From assembly GCA_004557825.1 (NCBI GenBank), contig SFFL01000018.1, positions 1-41,149 of the forward strand: 41,149 nt of DNA, in the 5' to 3' direction. The first letter of the stretch is position 1. Each line of letters begins with the position of its first letter. The notes under the pieces were generated by a model. The model was not told the DNA's origin. It did not search any database and was given only the letters and a program-made list of their open reading frames with translations. The stretch comes from Bacteroidales bacterium (GTDB taxonomy: Bacteria; Bacteroidota; Bacteroidia; Bacteroidales; Muribaculaceae). This document shows, piece by piece, positions 1 to 8,290 of the stretch. Both the position numbers and the translations under genes were made by a program.

Positions 1-158
1 CTGAAGAGGCTTGGAAATCATAAAAACAGACTCGACCGCCGTAGATCAGCAGTTGAGCCATGCTTTTGTGCTGTCCTCAATTTTTATCGGACAGCAATAT
101 TTTAAATTAGCAAAATTTATCTTCTCTTTACATCTTAATTCCCGGAATCTCTACAAAA

Positions 159-268
159 GCGGCGGAGAAAATAGAAGCGGCGGAGGGAGGAACTGCGGCG
201 GGGAGGCAAGGAACTACGGCGGAGAGGAAAGGAACTGCGGCGGAGAGGGAGGGGAAAACAGCGGCGGC
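159..268. repeat. Degenerate G-rich tandem repeats
   Basis: About five imperfect units built on GCGGCGGAGAGGAAAGGAAC, each roughly 18-23 bp, lie in tandem downstream of nuoN. Unit boundaries are blurred by substitutions and small indels. An open frame runs through the repeat but gives a Gly/Glu/Arg/Cys-rich product with no recognisable domain. I see nothing clear in bases 1-158. Confidence 0.6.
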
Positions 269-298
269 GTGTCATCCGGGAGGGATGGCGCGCCGCCG
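262..298 (-). terminator. GC-rich hairpin beyond nuoN, possible end of the nuo-atp transcript
   Basis: CGGCGGCG (262-269) pairs perfectly with CGCCGCCG (291-298). An inner CATCC/GGATG stem (273-277 with 283-287) closes a five-base loop. Read on the minus strand, the hairpin is followed within a few bases by TTTT (plus-strand aaaa at 255-258). It lies about 180 bp past the nuoN stop and could terminate the operon or protect its 3' end. The T-run is short, so the terminator call is tentative. Confidence 0.45.
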
Positions 299-303
299 TT
301 ATT

Positions 304-397
304 TTGTTGCCGGTGTCGGCTTTAGCCAGTATGTTTTGTTGCCGGTGCCGGCTTTAGCCGGTATGGGTTGTTGCCGGTGCCGGCTTTAGCCGGTATT
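304..397. repeat. Three tandem 32-bp repeats, each with a CCGGC-TTTA-GCCGG hairpin
   Basis: Copies begin at about 304, 336 and 368, a strict 32-bp period. Each copy carries a five-base perfect stem (CCGGC/GCCGG) with a TTTA loop. In copy 1 the stem is weakened by two changes. They lie just downstream of nuoN, so a read-through mRNA would carry three small stem-loops. They resemble short extragenic palindromic repeats. Their function is unknown. Confidence 0.75.
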
Positions 398-474
398 GGT
401 TTGGGAGCTGTTCTTTTATGAGCAGAGGCCGGAGAGGGAGTATGCCCCGGGGGGATTAATGGAGGCCGGGGGGA

Positions 475-1941
475 TTAATGGATGAAGGAGAAGAGGCCGG
501 AGGTTTCGGAGACGGCAAAGATGCTGTCGTAGAAGCAGCTGGCGATGCCGAGGGCGATGATGCCGAGAACGGTCACCCAAAGGCCGGTGCGCTCGGTGCA
601 GGTGGAGCGGAAGGTGGCAATCTGCGGTTCTTCAGGCGAGATGTACATTGCTTTCACCACGAGCAGGTAGTAGTAGAGCGACACGATGGTGTTGATCAAG
701 GCGATGAGCACCAGCACGTAGATGGCGATGCTGCCCTGGTGGATAGCCGAGGTGAAGATGAAGAATTTGCTGAAGAAGCCTGCGAAGGGAGGTATACCTG
801 CCAGCGAGAACATTGCCAGGGTCATAGCGAATGAGAGCCAGGGGTTGGTTTTCGACATACCTGTGTAGTCGGTCATTTCCATCTTGCCGGTATTGTTCTC
901 GATAGCTCCGATTACACCGAAGGCGGCGAGGTTGGAGAAGATGTAGACGAGGATGTAATACATCATCGCTGCCAGACCCCAGTCGTTGCAGCCCACAATA
1001 CCGAGCATTATGTAGCCGGCCTGCGAGATGGAGGAGAAGGCGAGGAATCGCTTGAGGTTCTTCTGGCGGATGGCGAAGAGGTTACCTACGGTGATGGTGG
1101 CGATAATCAGCGCGTAGAGCATCCATTCCCATACCTGCGAGTAGAACTGGCCGAAGGCCTGCACCAGAATCACCAGGAAGGCGAAGGCGGCAGCACCCTT
1201 CGAGATAACCGAGAGATAGGAGGTGACGGGAGTGGGCGCGCCCTGATATACGTCGGCGGTCCATAGGTGGAAGGGCACGAGCGAAAGCTTGAAGCCGAGG
1301 CCAGAGATCACAAAGGCCAGTGCGATGATAAGGAGCGCGTCGGGCTGTGTTCCCAATTGGTTGGCGATGCCCTCGAAATAGAGGGTGCCGCACAAGCCAT
1401 AGACGAAGCTCAGACCCATCATAAACACAGCCGAGGAGAACACGGCGGTGAGCATATACTTCACAGCTGCCTCGTGGCTCTCGTAGCGGTTCTTCTCGAA
1501 GGCTACCATAGCAGCCAGCGGGAGCGATGCCGATTCAAGGCCGATGAGGAAGAGCAGGAAGTGGCGGGCGGAAATCATCAGGTACATACCGAAGAGAGTC
1601 ACCAGCAGCAGTTCGTAGAACTCGCCGCGGCGCACCTTCTGCATATCGGTGTTGACCCAGGTGGTCGACTGCACCAGCACGATGAGCACACCCACATTGA
1701 GGATGTTCTTAATCATTTCGCACACGGGCGATGTGGCATACATTCCGCTGAATGCATCCTGCGGCCCGGGCACCTGGAAGATGAAGCTCCACACGGTGTA
1801 GATGGCGAACAGCACGGTAGCGACCGCGGAGGTGGCGCCGAGTGCCTTGCGGGGCATAAACGTATCGTAGAGGAATACCAGCAGGAACACCACCAACAGG
1901 GCTATTTCCTGCTTCATAACCAAAAATTGCGAGTAATCCAT
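475..1941 (-). CDS. nuoN: NADH-quinone oxidoreductase subunit N (Complex I antiporter-like subunit)
   Basis: This is a proton-pumping membrane subunit of respiratory Complex I, 488 residues, normal for the family. The protein is almost entirely hydrophobic, about 14 helices. It has the conserved acidic residue of the antiporter fold at E136 (in FLIGLESASLPL) and the central half-helix region with GLGFKLSLVPFHLWTADVY and GAPTPVTSYL. It is the last gene of the nuoA-N series and starts about 30 bp after nuoM. After its stop the DNA becomes repeats and hairpins with no further gene, so the operon probably ends here. A short direct repeat of GGGGATTAATGGA lies immediately past the stop. Assignment to N rather than L or M rests on length, sequence feel and gene order, which all agree. 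Confidence 0.96.
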   Translation of the reverse strand: MDYSQFLVMKQEIALLVVFLLVFLYDTFMPRKALGATSAVATVLFAIYTVWSFIFQVPGPQDAFSGMYATSPVCEMIKNILNVGVLIVLVQSTTWVNTDMQKVRRGEFYELLLVTLFGMYLMISARHFLLFLIGLESASLPLAAMVAFEKNRYESHEAAVKYMLTAVFSSAVFMMGLSFVYGLCGTLYFEGIANQLGTQPDALLIIALAFVISGLGFKLSLVPFHLWTADVYQGAPTPVTSYLSVISKGAAAFAFLVILVQAFGQFYSQVWEWMLYALIIATITVGNLFAIRQKNLKRFLAFSSISQAGYIMLGIVGCNDWGLAAMMYYILVYIFSNLAAFGVIGAIENNTGKMEMTDYTGMSKTNPWLSFAMTLAMFSLAGIPPFAGFFSKFFIFTSAIHQGSIAIYVLVLIALINTIVSLYYYLLVVKAMYISPEEPQIATFRSTCTERTGLWVTVLGIIALGIASCFYDSIFAVSETSGLFSFIH

Positions 1942-1971
1942 TATGATAATATTGCTTGAACGGCCGGAGGC

Positions 1972-3474
1972 TTACAGGCCAATGGCGTGGAAGATTTCAG
2001 GACGGAAGGTGAAACGGATAAGGCTCTCGAAGAAGTTGGGGAAGCAGCCGATGGCAGCCACGCTCACGATAAGCGTGATGGCCGAGAGGCGCTCCCACCA
2101 GGAAGCATCGGTGAGAGTGGCGTGATGGGGATCCTGCACAGGACCGAAGAGCAACTTGCCCACAACACGGAGGATATAGACTGCGGTGATTACAATCGAG
2201 CAGCAGGCTATGATGGTGAATGTGCGGTGGAAAGCGTCGGGGTGAGCGAAGGAGCCTACGAAGATGGTCATCTCGGCCACGAAGCCCGACAGACCGGGCA
2301 GACCGAGCGAGGCCATACCGGCAATGACGTAGCTCACGCCGAGGAATGGCATAATCTTCATCAGGCCGCCCATCAGGCGGATGTCACGGGTGTGGGTACG
2401 GCCGTAAATCATACCGATCAGTGCGAAGAAGAGAGCCGTCATCAGACCGTGTGAGAGCATCTGCATTATGGCACCGGTAAGGGCGGTGGTGTTGAGCATC
2501 AGGATAGCGAAGAGCACCATACCGCAGTGGCTTACCGAAGAGTATGCGTTGATGTATTTGAGGTCGGTCTGCACGCATGCCGAGAAGGCGCCGTAGACTA
2601 CCGAGATGCCGGTGAGGATAAGGAAGATCCAGGCCAGGTCGTTGGCGGCCTGAGGCATCAGATACATAGCCACGCGGAAGCAGCCGTAGCCGCCGAGCTT
2701 CATAAGCACACCGGCGTGGAGCATCGACACGGCTGTGGGGGCGCAGGCATGACCGTCGGGGCTCCATGTATGGAAGGGGAACATAGCTCCCAGCACACCG
2801 AAGCCCACGAAGCACATCGGGAAGAGAAAGTATTGCCAGCCGGTGGAGATGCTGCCGTTTTTGGCAATGTCAAGGATGTTCCAGGTGAGTTCGGCGGGAT
2901 TTGCAGCCGAATGGAAGTAGATGCCGATAAGGCTGAGCATCAGGAAGGCCGAGCCGCCCATCAGCATCAGCGTAAGCTTCATTGCCGAATATTCCTTGCG
3001 GCCGGTGCCCCAGACGCCGATGAGGAGGTACATCGGGATCAGCGCCACTTCATAGAACATAAACATTGTGAAGAGGTCTATGCTGATGAAGAAGCCGAAC
3101 ACACCGGTCGACAGCAGGATGAGCCACATAAAGAAGTGGCGCATATCGTCGATTTTCCAGGAGGCGAAGCTGCCGGCGAAAACGATAATCGACGACAGGA
3201 TGAGCATAGCCACCGACACGCCGTCGACACCGACGGCAAGGTTGATGTGAAGCGGGGCGAACCAGGTCCACGAACCGGTGAAGAGCATTTCTTCAGTATG
3301 ACCCGATTGGCGCAGCTGGAGGTATTCCACCAGCAACCAGGCCGACAGTGCAAGCAGCAGCGATGAACCTACGACGGCCACCGTGCGCACCTGCCTGTTG
3401 CTTTTGCATAGGGCGAATCCGCCCAGCATCAGCAGGGGAATCACCACGAAGTAGATGAGAAGGTTGGAAAACAT
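1972..3474 (-). CDS. nuoM: NADH-quinone oxidoreductase subunit M
   Basis: This is the second antiporter-like proton channel of Complex I, 500 residues. The conserved glutamate is visible at E142 in MFMFYEVALIPMYLLIGVWG, equivalent to the essential E144 of the E. coli protein by family knowledge. The broken-helix region reads FGVLGAMFPFHTWSPDGHACAPTAVS, typical of NuoM. About 14 membrane helices fill the length. It lies between nuoL (42 bp upstream) and nuoN (30 bp downstream) in the standard L-M-N order, and no truncation or frameshift is seen. Confidence 0.97.
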   Translation of the reverse strand: MFSNLLIYFVVIPLLMLGGFALCKSNRQVRTVAVVGSSLLLALSAWLLVEYLQLRQSGHTEEMLFTGSWTWFAPLHINLAVGVDGVSVAMLILSSIIVFAGSFASWKIDDMRHFFMWLILLSTGVFGFFISIDLFTMFMFYEVALIPMYLLIGVWGTGRKEYSAMKLTLMLMGGSAFLMLSLIGIYFHSAANPAELTWNILDIAKNGSISTGWQYFLFPMCFVGFGVLGAMFPFHTWSPDGHACAPTAVSMLHAGVLMKLGGYGCFRVAMYLMPQAANDLAWIFLILTGISVVYGAFSACVQTDLKYINAYSSVSHCGMVLFAILMLNTTALTGAIMQMLSHGLMTALFFALIGMIYGRTHTRDIRLMGGLMKIMPFLGVSYVIAGMASLGLPGLSGFVAEMTIFVGSFAHPDAFHRTFTIIACCSIVITAVYILRVVGKLLFGPVQDPHHATLTDASWWERLSAITLIVSVAAIGCFPNFFESLIRFTFRPEIFHAIGL

Positions 3475-3516
3475 CTCTGTGTTTCTTCTGTATTTCTTAT
3501 GATACTATATTTACTT

Positions 3517-5547
3517 TTAAATCAGGCAGATGGCGGTGATGCCTCCAAGCAGGAGAGCGCCTACCAGATAAATCCATACATAGAACTGTATGCTGCCCGA
3601 CTGCAGGCCGCGGATAGCGTAGCTTACGCGGTTGGTCACCCAAGCCATACCGTCCATCGAGCCATCGATGATGTGGCGGTCGAACCAGGCGATGGGCTTG
3701 CTGACGAGTCCGAAGATAATCTTGTGAGTAATGAACTGATACAGCTCATCCCAGTAGAAGCGGTGGAAGCACCAGGTCCAGAGGCGGGGGAAGAGGTTCT
3801 TCATCTTCGCAGGCAGCGGGTTCTCCTTGCGGTACATCACCGTGGCAATCACGATAGCCACGATAGCCACAGCCAGCGACACGGCAGCCACGCTCCAGTT
3901 AAGCTCGGAGATGTTGGTGAAGAAGTTGACCGACTCAAACATCGGCTGACCGTTCCAGGTGACGAGGTTGCCCATAGGCACGAATCCGGCCACGCAGGAG
4001 ATCAGGGCCAGGATTACGAGCGGGAGGGTCATAGTCCAGGGCTGGTCGTGGGGAGCGTGATGGCCTTCGGGCACTTTGTGCTCCTTCCACCAGAAGATGA
4101 GGTAATAGAGGCGGAACATATAGAAGGCGGTGAGACCGGCTACTGCCGACATCCAGATGTACCAGAATGTGGAGTGGCCGAAGACAGCCGTAAGAATTTC
4201 ATCTTTCGAGAAGAAGCCGGCGAAGGGGATGATACCGGCGATTGCCAGACAGCCCACGAGGAATGTGATGTGGGTGATGGGCATATGCTTGCGCAGACCG
4301 TGCATAGCGGTGTAGTCGTTCGACCCGATGGCGTGAATCAGAGCACCGGCGCAGAGGAAGAGCAGGGCCTTGAACATAGCGTGGGTGAACAGGTGGAACA
4401 TCGAGGCCATATAGCCTACGGCGTGATGGAATTCGGGGCGGGCAACGCCGAGCGATACCATCATAAATGCTATCTGCGAAATGGTGGAGAAGGCGAGCAC
4501 GCGCTTGATATCAACCTGGCAGCAGGCCACCATAGCGGCATAGAATGCCGTGAGGGCGCCGACAACTGTGATGATGTCGAGTGCGGTTTCCTCCATAAGA
4601 TAGAGCGGGAACAGACGGGCCACCAGGTAGACACCGGCCACAACCATTGTAGCGGCGTGAATCAGGGCCGATACCGGGGTAGGACCTTCCATAGCGTCGG
4701 GAAGCCAGATGTGCAGAGGCATCATAGCCGACTTACCCATACCGCCCATAAAGATGAGCACCAGAGCCCAGGTGAGCACCGAGCCGCCCATAAAGACCGG
4801 AACGGGGTTCTCGGCAAATGTCTTGAGCACGCTCTGAGCTGTTGCGGAGCTGATCTGGTAAGCATTGGTCATACCCTCAACACCTGTGGAGGTGAAGTTG
4901 GCGAAGTCGAATGTGCCGGTATAGTAGCTCAGGATAAGGATACCAATGAGGAAGCCCAGGTCGGCGAAACGGGTGACGATGAACGCTTTCTTGGATGCCG
5001 ACACTGCCGAGGGCTTTGTGTAATAGAAGCCGATGAGCAGGTAGGAGGAAGCGCCCACAAGCTCCCAGAAGATATACATCTGGAAGATGTTGGTGGCCAC
5101 AACCAGGCCGAGCATCGAGAAGCTGAACAGCGACAGGAATGCGTAGAAGCGCTGGAAGCCTGTCTCCCACACGCCGTGATGGTCGCGCATATATCCATTG
5201 CTGTAGAGATGCACCATAAATGATATGGTGGTGATTACCACGAGCAGCAGAGCCGAGATGGGGTCGAGCAGGAATCCCAGGTGGATGGAGAGCTTGTCGG
5301 TAAAGGCGAGCCACTCCCAGTTGAACAGCACGCTCTGAAGGCGGGTGCCTTCGGCGGTGATAAACTCAGGATTGCCCGAGAAGAAGTATGTGAATGCCGT
5401 GATATAGGCCAGCGTCATAGTGACGCCCATTCCGAGTGTGCCGAGGATACCGGCCACGGAATGCTTCATCTTATGGCCGCACAGTCCCAGGAAGAGGAAC
5501 ATAAAGAGCGGCAAAGCCAGAATAATAATCGGTATTATATGGGGCAT
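3517..5547 (-). CDS. nuoL: NADH-quinone oxidoreductase subunit L
   Basis: This is the distal proton-pumping subunit of Complex I, 676 residues. It has the antiporter core with E162 in MYIFWELVGASSYLLIGFYY and the loop GGMGKSAMMPLHIWLPDAM followed by EGPTPVSALIHAATMV, both diagnostic for NuoL. The C-terminal part has the extra hydrophobic segments expected for the lateral helix that spans the membrane arm. The start lies 5 bp after the nuoK stop, so translation is probably coupled. The sequence is complete and ordinary for the family. Confidence 0.97.
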   Translation of the reverse strand: MPHIIPIIILALPLFMFLFLGLCGHKMKHSVAGILGTLGMGVTMTLAYITAFTYFFSGNPEFITAEGTRLQSVLFNWEWLAFTDKLSIHLGFLLDPISALLLVVITTISFMVHLYSNGYMRDHHGVWETGFQRFYAFLSLFSFSMLGLVVATNIFQMYIFWELVGASSYLLIGFYYTKPSAVSASKKAFIVTRFADLGFLIGILILSYYTGTFDFANFTSTGVEGMTNAYQISSATAQSVLKTFAENPVPVFMGGSVLTWALVLIFMGGMGKSAMMPLHIWLPDAMEGPTPVSALIHAATMVVAGVYLVARLFPLYLMEETALDIITVVGALTAFYAAMVACCQVDIKRVLAFSTISQIAFMMVSLGVARPEFHHAVGYMASMFHLFTHAMFKALLFLCAGALIHAIGSNDYTAMHGLRKHMPITHITFLVGCLAIAGIIPFAGFFSKDEILTAVFGHSTFWYIWMSAVAGLTAFYMFRLYYLIFWWKEHKVPEGHHAPHDQPWTMTLPLVILALISCVAGFVPMGNLVTWNGQPMFESVNFFTNISELNWSVAAVSLAVAIVAIVIATVMYRKENPLPAKMKNLFPRLWTWCFHRFYWDELYQFITHKIIFGLVSKPIAWFDRHIIDGSMDGMAWVTNRVSYAIRGLQSGSIQFYVWIYLVGALLLGGITAICLI

Positions 5548-5552
5548 GGCAC

Positions 5553-5864
5553 TTAATATTTCATTTTGGTGACGTCATCCACATCCACCTTCTGCGCGAT
5601 GCGGAAGATATTGATGATGATGGCGATTGCCAGCGCGGTTTCGGCAGCGGCCAAAGCTATGGCAAACAGGGTGAAGAACATGCCTTCAAGCTCTCCGGGG
5701 AAGAGGAAGCGGTTGAAGACCACGAAATTGATGTCTACTGCATTGATCATCAGCTCCAGCGAGATGAGGATGGCAATCATATTCTTGCGGGTAATGAAGC
5801 CATACACACCGCAGCAGAACATAATCAGACTGGGAATAAGATACCAGAGAATTGTCAGTTCCAT
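5553..5864 (-). CDS. nuoK: NADH-quinone oxidoreductase subunit K
   Basis: This is a small membrane subunit of the Complex I proton path, 103 residues with three hydrophobic helices. The two buried glutamates of the family are present: E37 in ILISLELMINAVDINF and E75 in ALAAAETALAIAI. These acidic residues form part of the proton transfer wire in known structures. It starts 12 bp after nuoJ and ends 5 bp before nuoL. Confidence 0.97.
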   Translation of the reverse strand: MELTILWYLIPSLIMFCCGVYGFITRKNMIAILISLELMINAVDINFVVFNRFLFPGELEGMFFTLFAIALAAAETALAIAIIINIFRIAQKVDVDDVTKMKY

Positions 5865-5876
5865 AATTGTCGGGGC

Positions 5877-6395
5877 TTATTTGTCAGATTTACGGGCAAC
5901 GACAACGCCGCCGATTATACATGCGAGCAGCAGCACGCTGATAGCCTCGAAGGGGAGCAGATACTGGCCGTGGCCGCTGCCCAGGAGGGTCTCGCCTATA
6001 AGATTCATATCAGGATTCTCACCTGTGGCTGTAGCGGTGGCCCACTGGCAGCGGGAGATGAGCGAATAGCCTGCCACGGCGAGCAGGAGCAGCGACCCTA
6101 CGAGGCCGAGCACCTTTTTCTTCGAGGCAAGAGCGGCACTGTTGTCGCCGGGGTGGCTCGTCAGGAGAATGGAGAAGACGAACAGCACCACTATACCGCC
6201 TGCATAAACCGCAATCTGCACTGCGCCGAGAAACTCATAATTGAGCTTGAAGTAGATGGCGGCGGTGGCAAAGAGGGTGAACAGCAGGTAGGTGGCGGCG
6301 CGCAGAATCTTGCGCGTCGTGACAGCAAGCACCGAGCAGATGACAATCGTCAGAGCGATTATCACATAAACGATGATACTTCCTACGGATTCCAT
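5877..6395 (-). CDS. nuoJ: NADH-quinone oxidoreductase subunit J
   Basis: This is a membrane subunit of Complex I, 172 residues with about five hydrophobic helices. The family signature is the third-helix segment FLGAVQIAVYAGGIVVLFVFSILL, which carries the conserved tyrosine-glycine-glycine stretch where a helix can switch form during the catalytic cycle. It lies about 50 bp downstream of nuoI and 12 bp upstream of nuoK, the standard I-J-K order. No anomalies are seen. Confidence 0.96.
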   Translation of the reverse strand: MESVGSIIVYVIIALTIVICSVLAVTTRKILRAATYLLFTLFATAAIYFKLNYEFLGAVQIAVYAGGIVVLFVFSILLTSHPGDNSAALASKKKVLGLVGSLLLLAVAGYSLISRCQWATATATGENPDMNLIGETLLGSGHGQYLLPFEAISVLLLACIIGGVVVARKSDK

Positions 6396-6447
6396 ATATT
6401 GAATTACTTTTTTCTGTAATGATTAGCGTCTTAGCAAATGGGCTGCA

Positions 6448-7326
6448 TCAGGCATTACCGGCAGCTTTCTGAGCTTTAAGCTTTGCGGCCTTTTCGAGAG
6501 CAGCCTTCACTTTGGCCACCTTTTCGGGGTCGCCGGTAGCTTCAGCGGCAGCGAGCGCTTTCTTGGCTTTCTCGTCGAGCTCGACAGCGGGAGCGGCAGC
6601 CTCAGCGGGAGCGGCAGCGGCGGCTTTCTGAGCCTTAAGCTGTGCGGCCTTTTCGAGAGCGGCCTTCACTTTGGCCACCTTTTCGGGATCGCCGGTAGCT
6701 TCAGCGGCAGCGATAGCCTTCTTGGCCTTCTCGTCAAGCTCGACAGCGGGAGCGGCAGGTGCGGGAGCGGCAGCAGCCTTCTTGGCTTCGGCGGCCTTCT
6801 TGGCAGCCTCAATCTTAGCCTGCTTTTCGGCCTCAAACTTGGCAATCTGCTCGGGAGTGGGCTTCGGCTCCTCCTTTTCAGGCAGATAGTTGAGCTTCTT
6901 CACAAGTTTTGCGCGGGTGAACACCGACTGCTCGAAATCGTTGCTGAAAGTCAGCGCACCGGTCGGACAGTTTGTAGCGCAGAGCTGGCAGAACGTGCAG
7001 CTGCCCAGGTCGTAGATATACTTGTCGAGTTTCTTTTTCTTGCGACCATCCCAGGTGTCAACCATTTTGGTCTCAAGAGTGATGGTGCCGTTGGGGCATA
7101 CACGCTCACAGGTGCCGCAGGCGATGCATTTGTGATTGCCTTCAGCGTCGTAAATCAGCTCAAGGCAGGCGCGGAAGCGCTGCGGTATGTTCATATGCTC
7201 GCGGCCGTCAGGGTATTCTTCGGTGATTTTAGGCGTGACGAACTCCTTGCCGGTGACCTGAAGGCCCTTGACAAGGCTTGCTACGCCTTTGCCCAATCCT
7301 GAAAAATATTCTTTGATACTACCCAT
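6448..7326 (-). CDS. nuoI: NADH-quinone oxidoreductase subunit I with a long duplicated C-terminal tail
   Basis: This is the electron-carrying subunit with two [4Fe-4S] clusters. The ligands are C67, C70, C73, C77 (CIACGTCERVC) and C110, C113, C116, C120 (CTFCQLCATNC). The catalytic core ends near residue 150, so 292 residues is far longer than the usual 150-180. The extra part is first Glu/Lys/Pro-rich (150-192), then two nearly identical copies of about 44 residues (193-236 and 246-289, period 53 residues) rich in Ala, Lys and Glu. Each copy includes the block EATGDPEKVAKVKAALEKA. They are likely helical. The reading frame is open throughout, so this is a real extension and not a frameshift. 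The gene follows atpG by 46 bp, the far junction of the ATP synthase insertion. Confidence 0.95.
   Translation of the reverse strand: MGSIKEYFSGLGKGVASLVKGLQVTGKEFVTPKITEEYPDGREHMNIPQRFRACLELIYDAEGNHKCIACGTCERVCPNGTITLETKMVDTWDGRKKKKLDKYIYDLGSCTFCQLCATNCPTGALTFSNDFEQSVFTRAKLVKKLNYLPEKEEPKPTPEQIAKFEAEKQAKIEAAKKAAEAKKAAAAPAPAAPAVELDEKAKKAIAAAEATGDPEKVAKVKAALEKAAQLKAQKAAAAAPAEAAAPAVELDEKAKKALAAAEATGDPEKVAKVKAALEKAAKLKAQKAAGNA
6460..6750 (-). repeat. In-frame 159-bp period duplication inside nuoI
   Basis: Two copies (about 6619-6750 and 6460-6591) encode the Ala/Lys/Glu-rich tail of NuoI. The protein copies differ at only a few positions (for example KAIAAAE against KALAAAE, and AAQLK against AAKLK), which suggests a recent duplication or ongoing recombination. 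Copy number could vary between strains. Confidence 0.85.
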
Positions 7327-7372
7327 ATTAAATATATGATAATGTCTGTTTTAGTTTCTTTCTGATAATCGG

Positions 7373-8254
7373 CTACTTCACCTGGCCACCGAGGATGTCG
7401 AGCAGCTCGGTAGTGATGGCCTGCTGGCGAAGTTTGTTAAACTCAAGCTGCAGCTGGTCGTGCAGCTTCTTGGCGTTGTCGTTGGCGCTCTGCATAGCCA
7501 TCACGCGGGCGGCCTGCTCCGAAGCGCGGTTTTCGGTGAAGATATCCTGCACCACTGCCAGCAGATACATCGGCAACACATGCGCGAAGATAGCCTCGGC
7601 CGACGGCTCGAAGATGTAGGGACGGTCGGCACCCTTGCGGTTGCCCAGCCCTTCGATAGCGCCTGTGGTTACCGGCAGGAGCTGCAGCGCTTCGAGGCGC
7701 TGGCGGCTTACCGATTTATATGACATATACACCACCTCCACGCGGTCGTATTTACCCGAGAGGAAGCCGTCGCGCAGCGTCCAGGCGAAGGAGCGCACAT
7801 CGGTGCTTTTCGAGTCGACATCGGTCACCGGCTCGCACTCCACACCGGGCATCTGCAGCTTGCGGGCTGCTTTGGCTATTTTTGAGCCGACCGGGAGAAT
7901 GGTAATTTTCACATCGGGACCGAGTGTCTGGCGAAGCTCCTGAAGCTTTACGAGCAACTGCTTGAAGATGTTGATGTTATAAGCTCCGCAGAGGCCGTCG
8001 TCGGATCCCCATACTGCCACGGCCACGGAACTTACGGTAGCGTGGGGCGTCATCAGCGGCGACTCGAATGTGGCGTCGGAGTTGAGCAGATTAGCAATGA
8101 TCAGCTCCACCTGGTCGCGGTAAGGGCGGAGCTGACGGAGCAACCCCTCGGCCTTGTGCATCTTGGCGGAGGAAATCATTTTCATAGCGCCGGTGATTTT
8201 CTCCGAAGAGGCCACCGAGCCGATTCTGCCTTTGAGTTCTCTTAATGTTGCCAT
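7373..8254 (-). CDS. atpG: F1 ATP synthase subunit gamma
   Basis: This is the central rotor shaft of F1, 293 residues. The N-terminal helix has the family pattern (LRELKGRIGSVASSEKITGAMKMISSAKM) and the C-terminal helix ends with the conserved motif that contacts the catalytic ring (NKLRQQAITTELLDILGG). Between these is a Rossmann-like segment containing SDDGLCGAYN, also typical. It is the last gene of the embedded ATP synthase block, 36 bp after atpA. No terminator is seen between its stop and nuoI, 46 bp further on. Confidence 0.97.
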   Translation of the reverse strand: MATLRELKGRIGSVASSEKITGAMKMISSAKMHKAEGLLRQLRPYRDQVELIIANLLNSDATFESPLMTPHATVSSVAVAVWGSDDGLCGAYNINIFKQLLVKLQELRQTLGPDVKITILPVGSKIAKAARKLQMPGVECEPVTDVDSKSTDVRSFAWTLRDGFLSGKYDRVEVVYMSYKSVSRQRLEALQLLPVTTGAIEGLGNRKGADRPYIFEPSAEAIFAHVLPMYLLAVVQDIFTENRASEQAARVMAMQSANDNAKKLHDQLQLEFNKLRQQAITTELLDILGGQVK

Positions 8255-8290
8255 TAACGATATATTGCGGGAATCCTGATTTTACGGGTT

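Noticed and set aside
11..325. Open frame of 104 codons at the left edge
   Set aside because: It starts with a non-ATG codon, runs through degenerate G-rich repeats, and gives a Gly/Glu/Cys-rich product with no domain or clear promoter.
3499..5223. Long plus-strand open frame of 574 codons opposite nuoL
   Set aside because: It is antisense to a clear membrane protein gene, is rich in His/Glu/Asp from complementing hydrophobic codons, and resembles no protein family.
6448..6876. NuoI tail considered as a frameshift or fused separate gene
   Set aside because: The frame is continuous, the composition is consistent, and the repeat is in phase, so an in-frame extension is the simpler reading.
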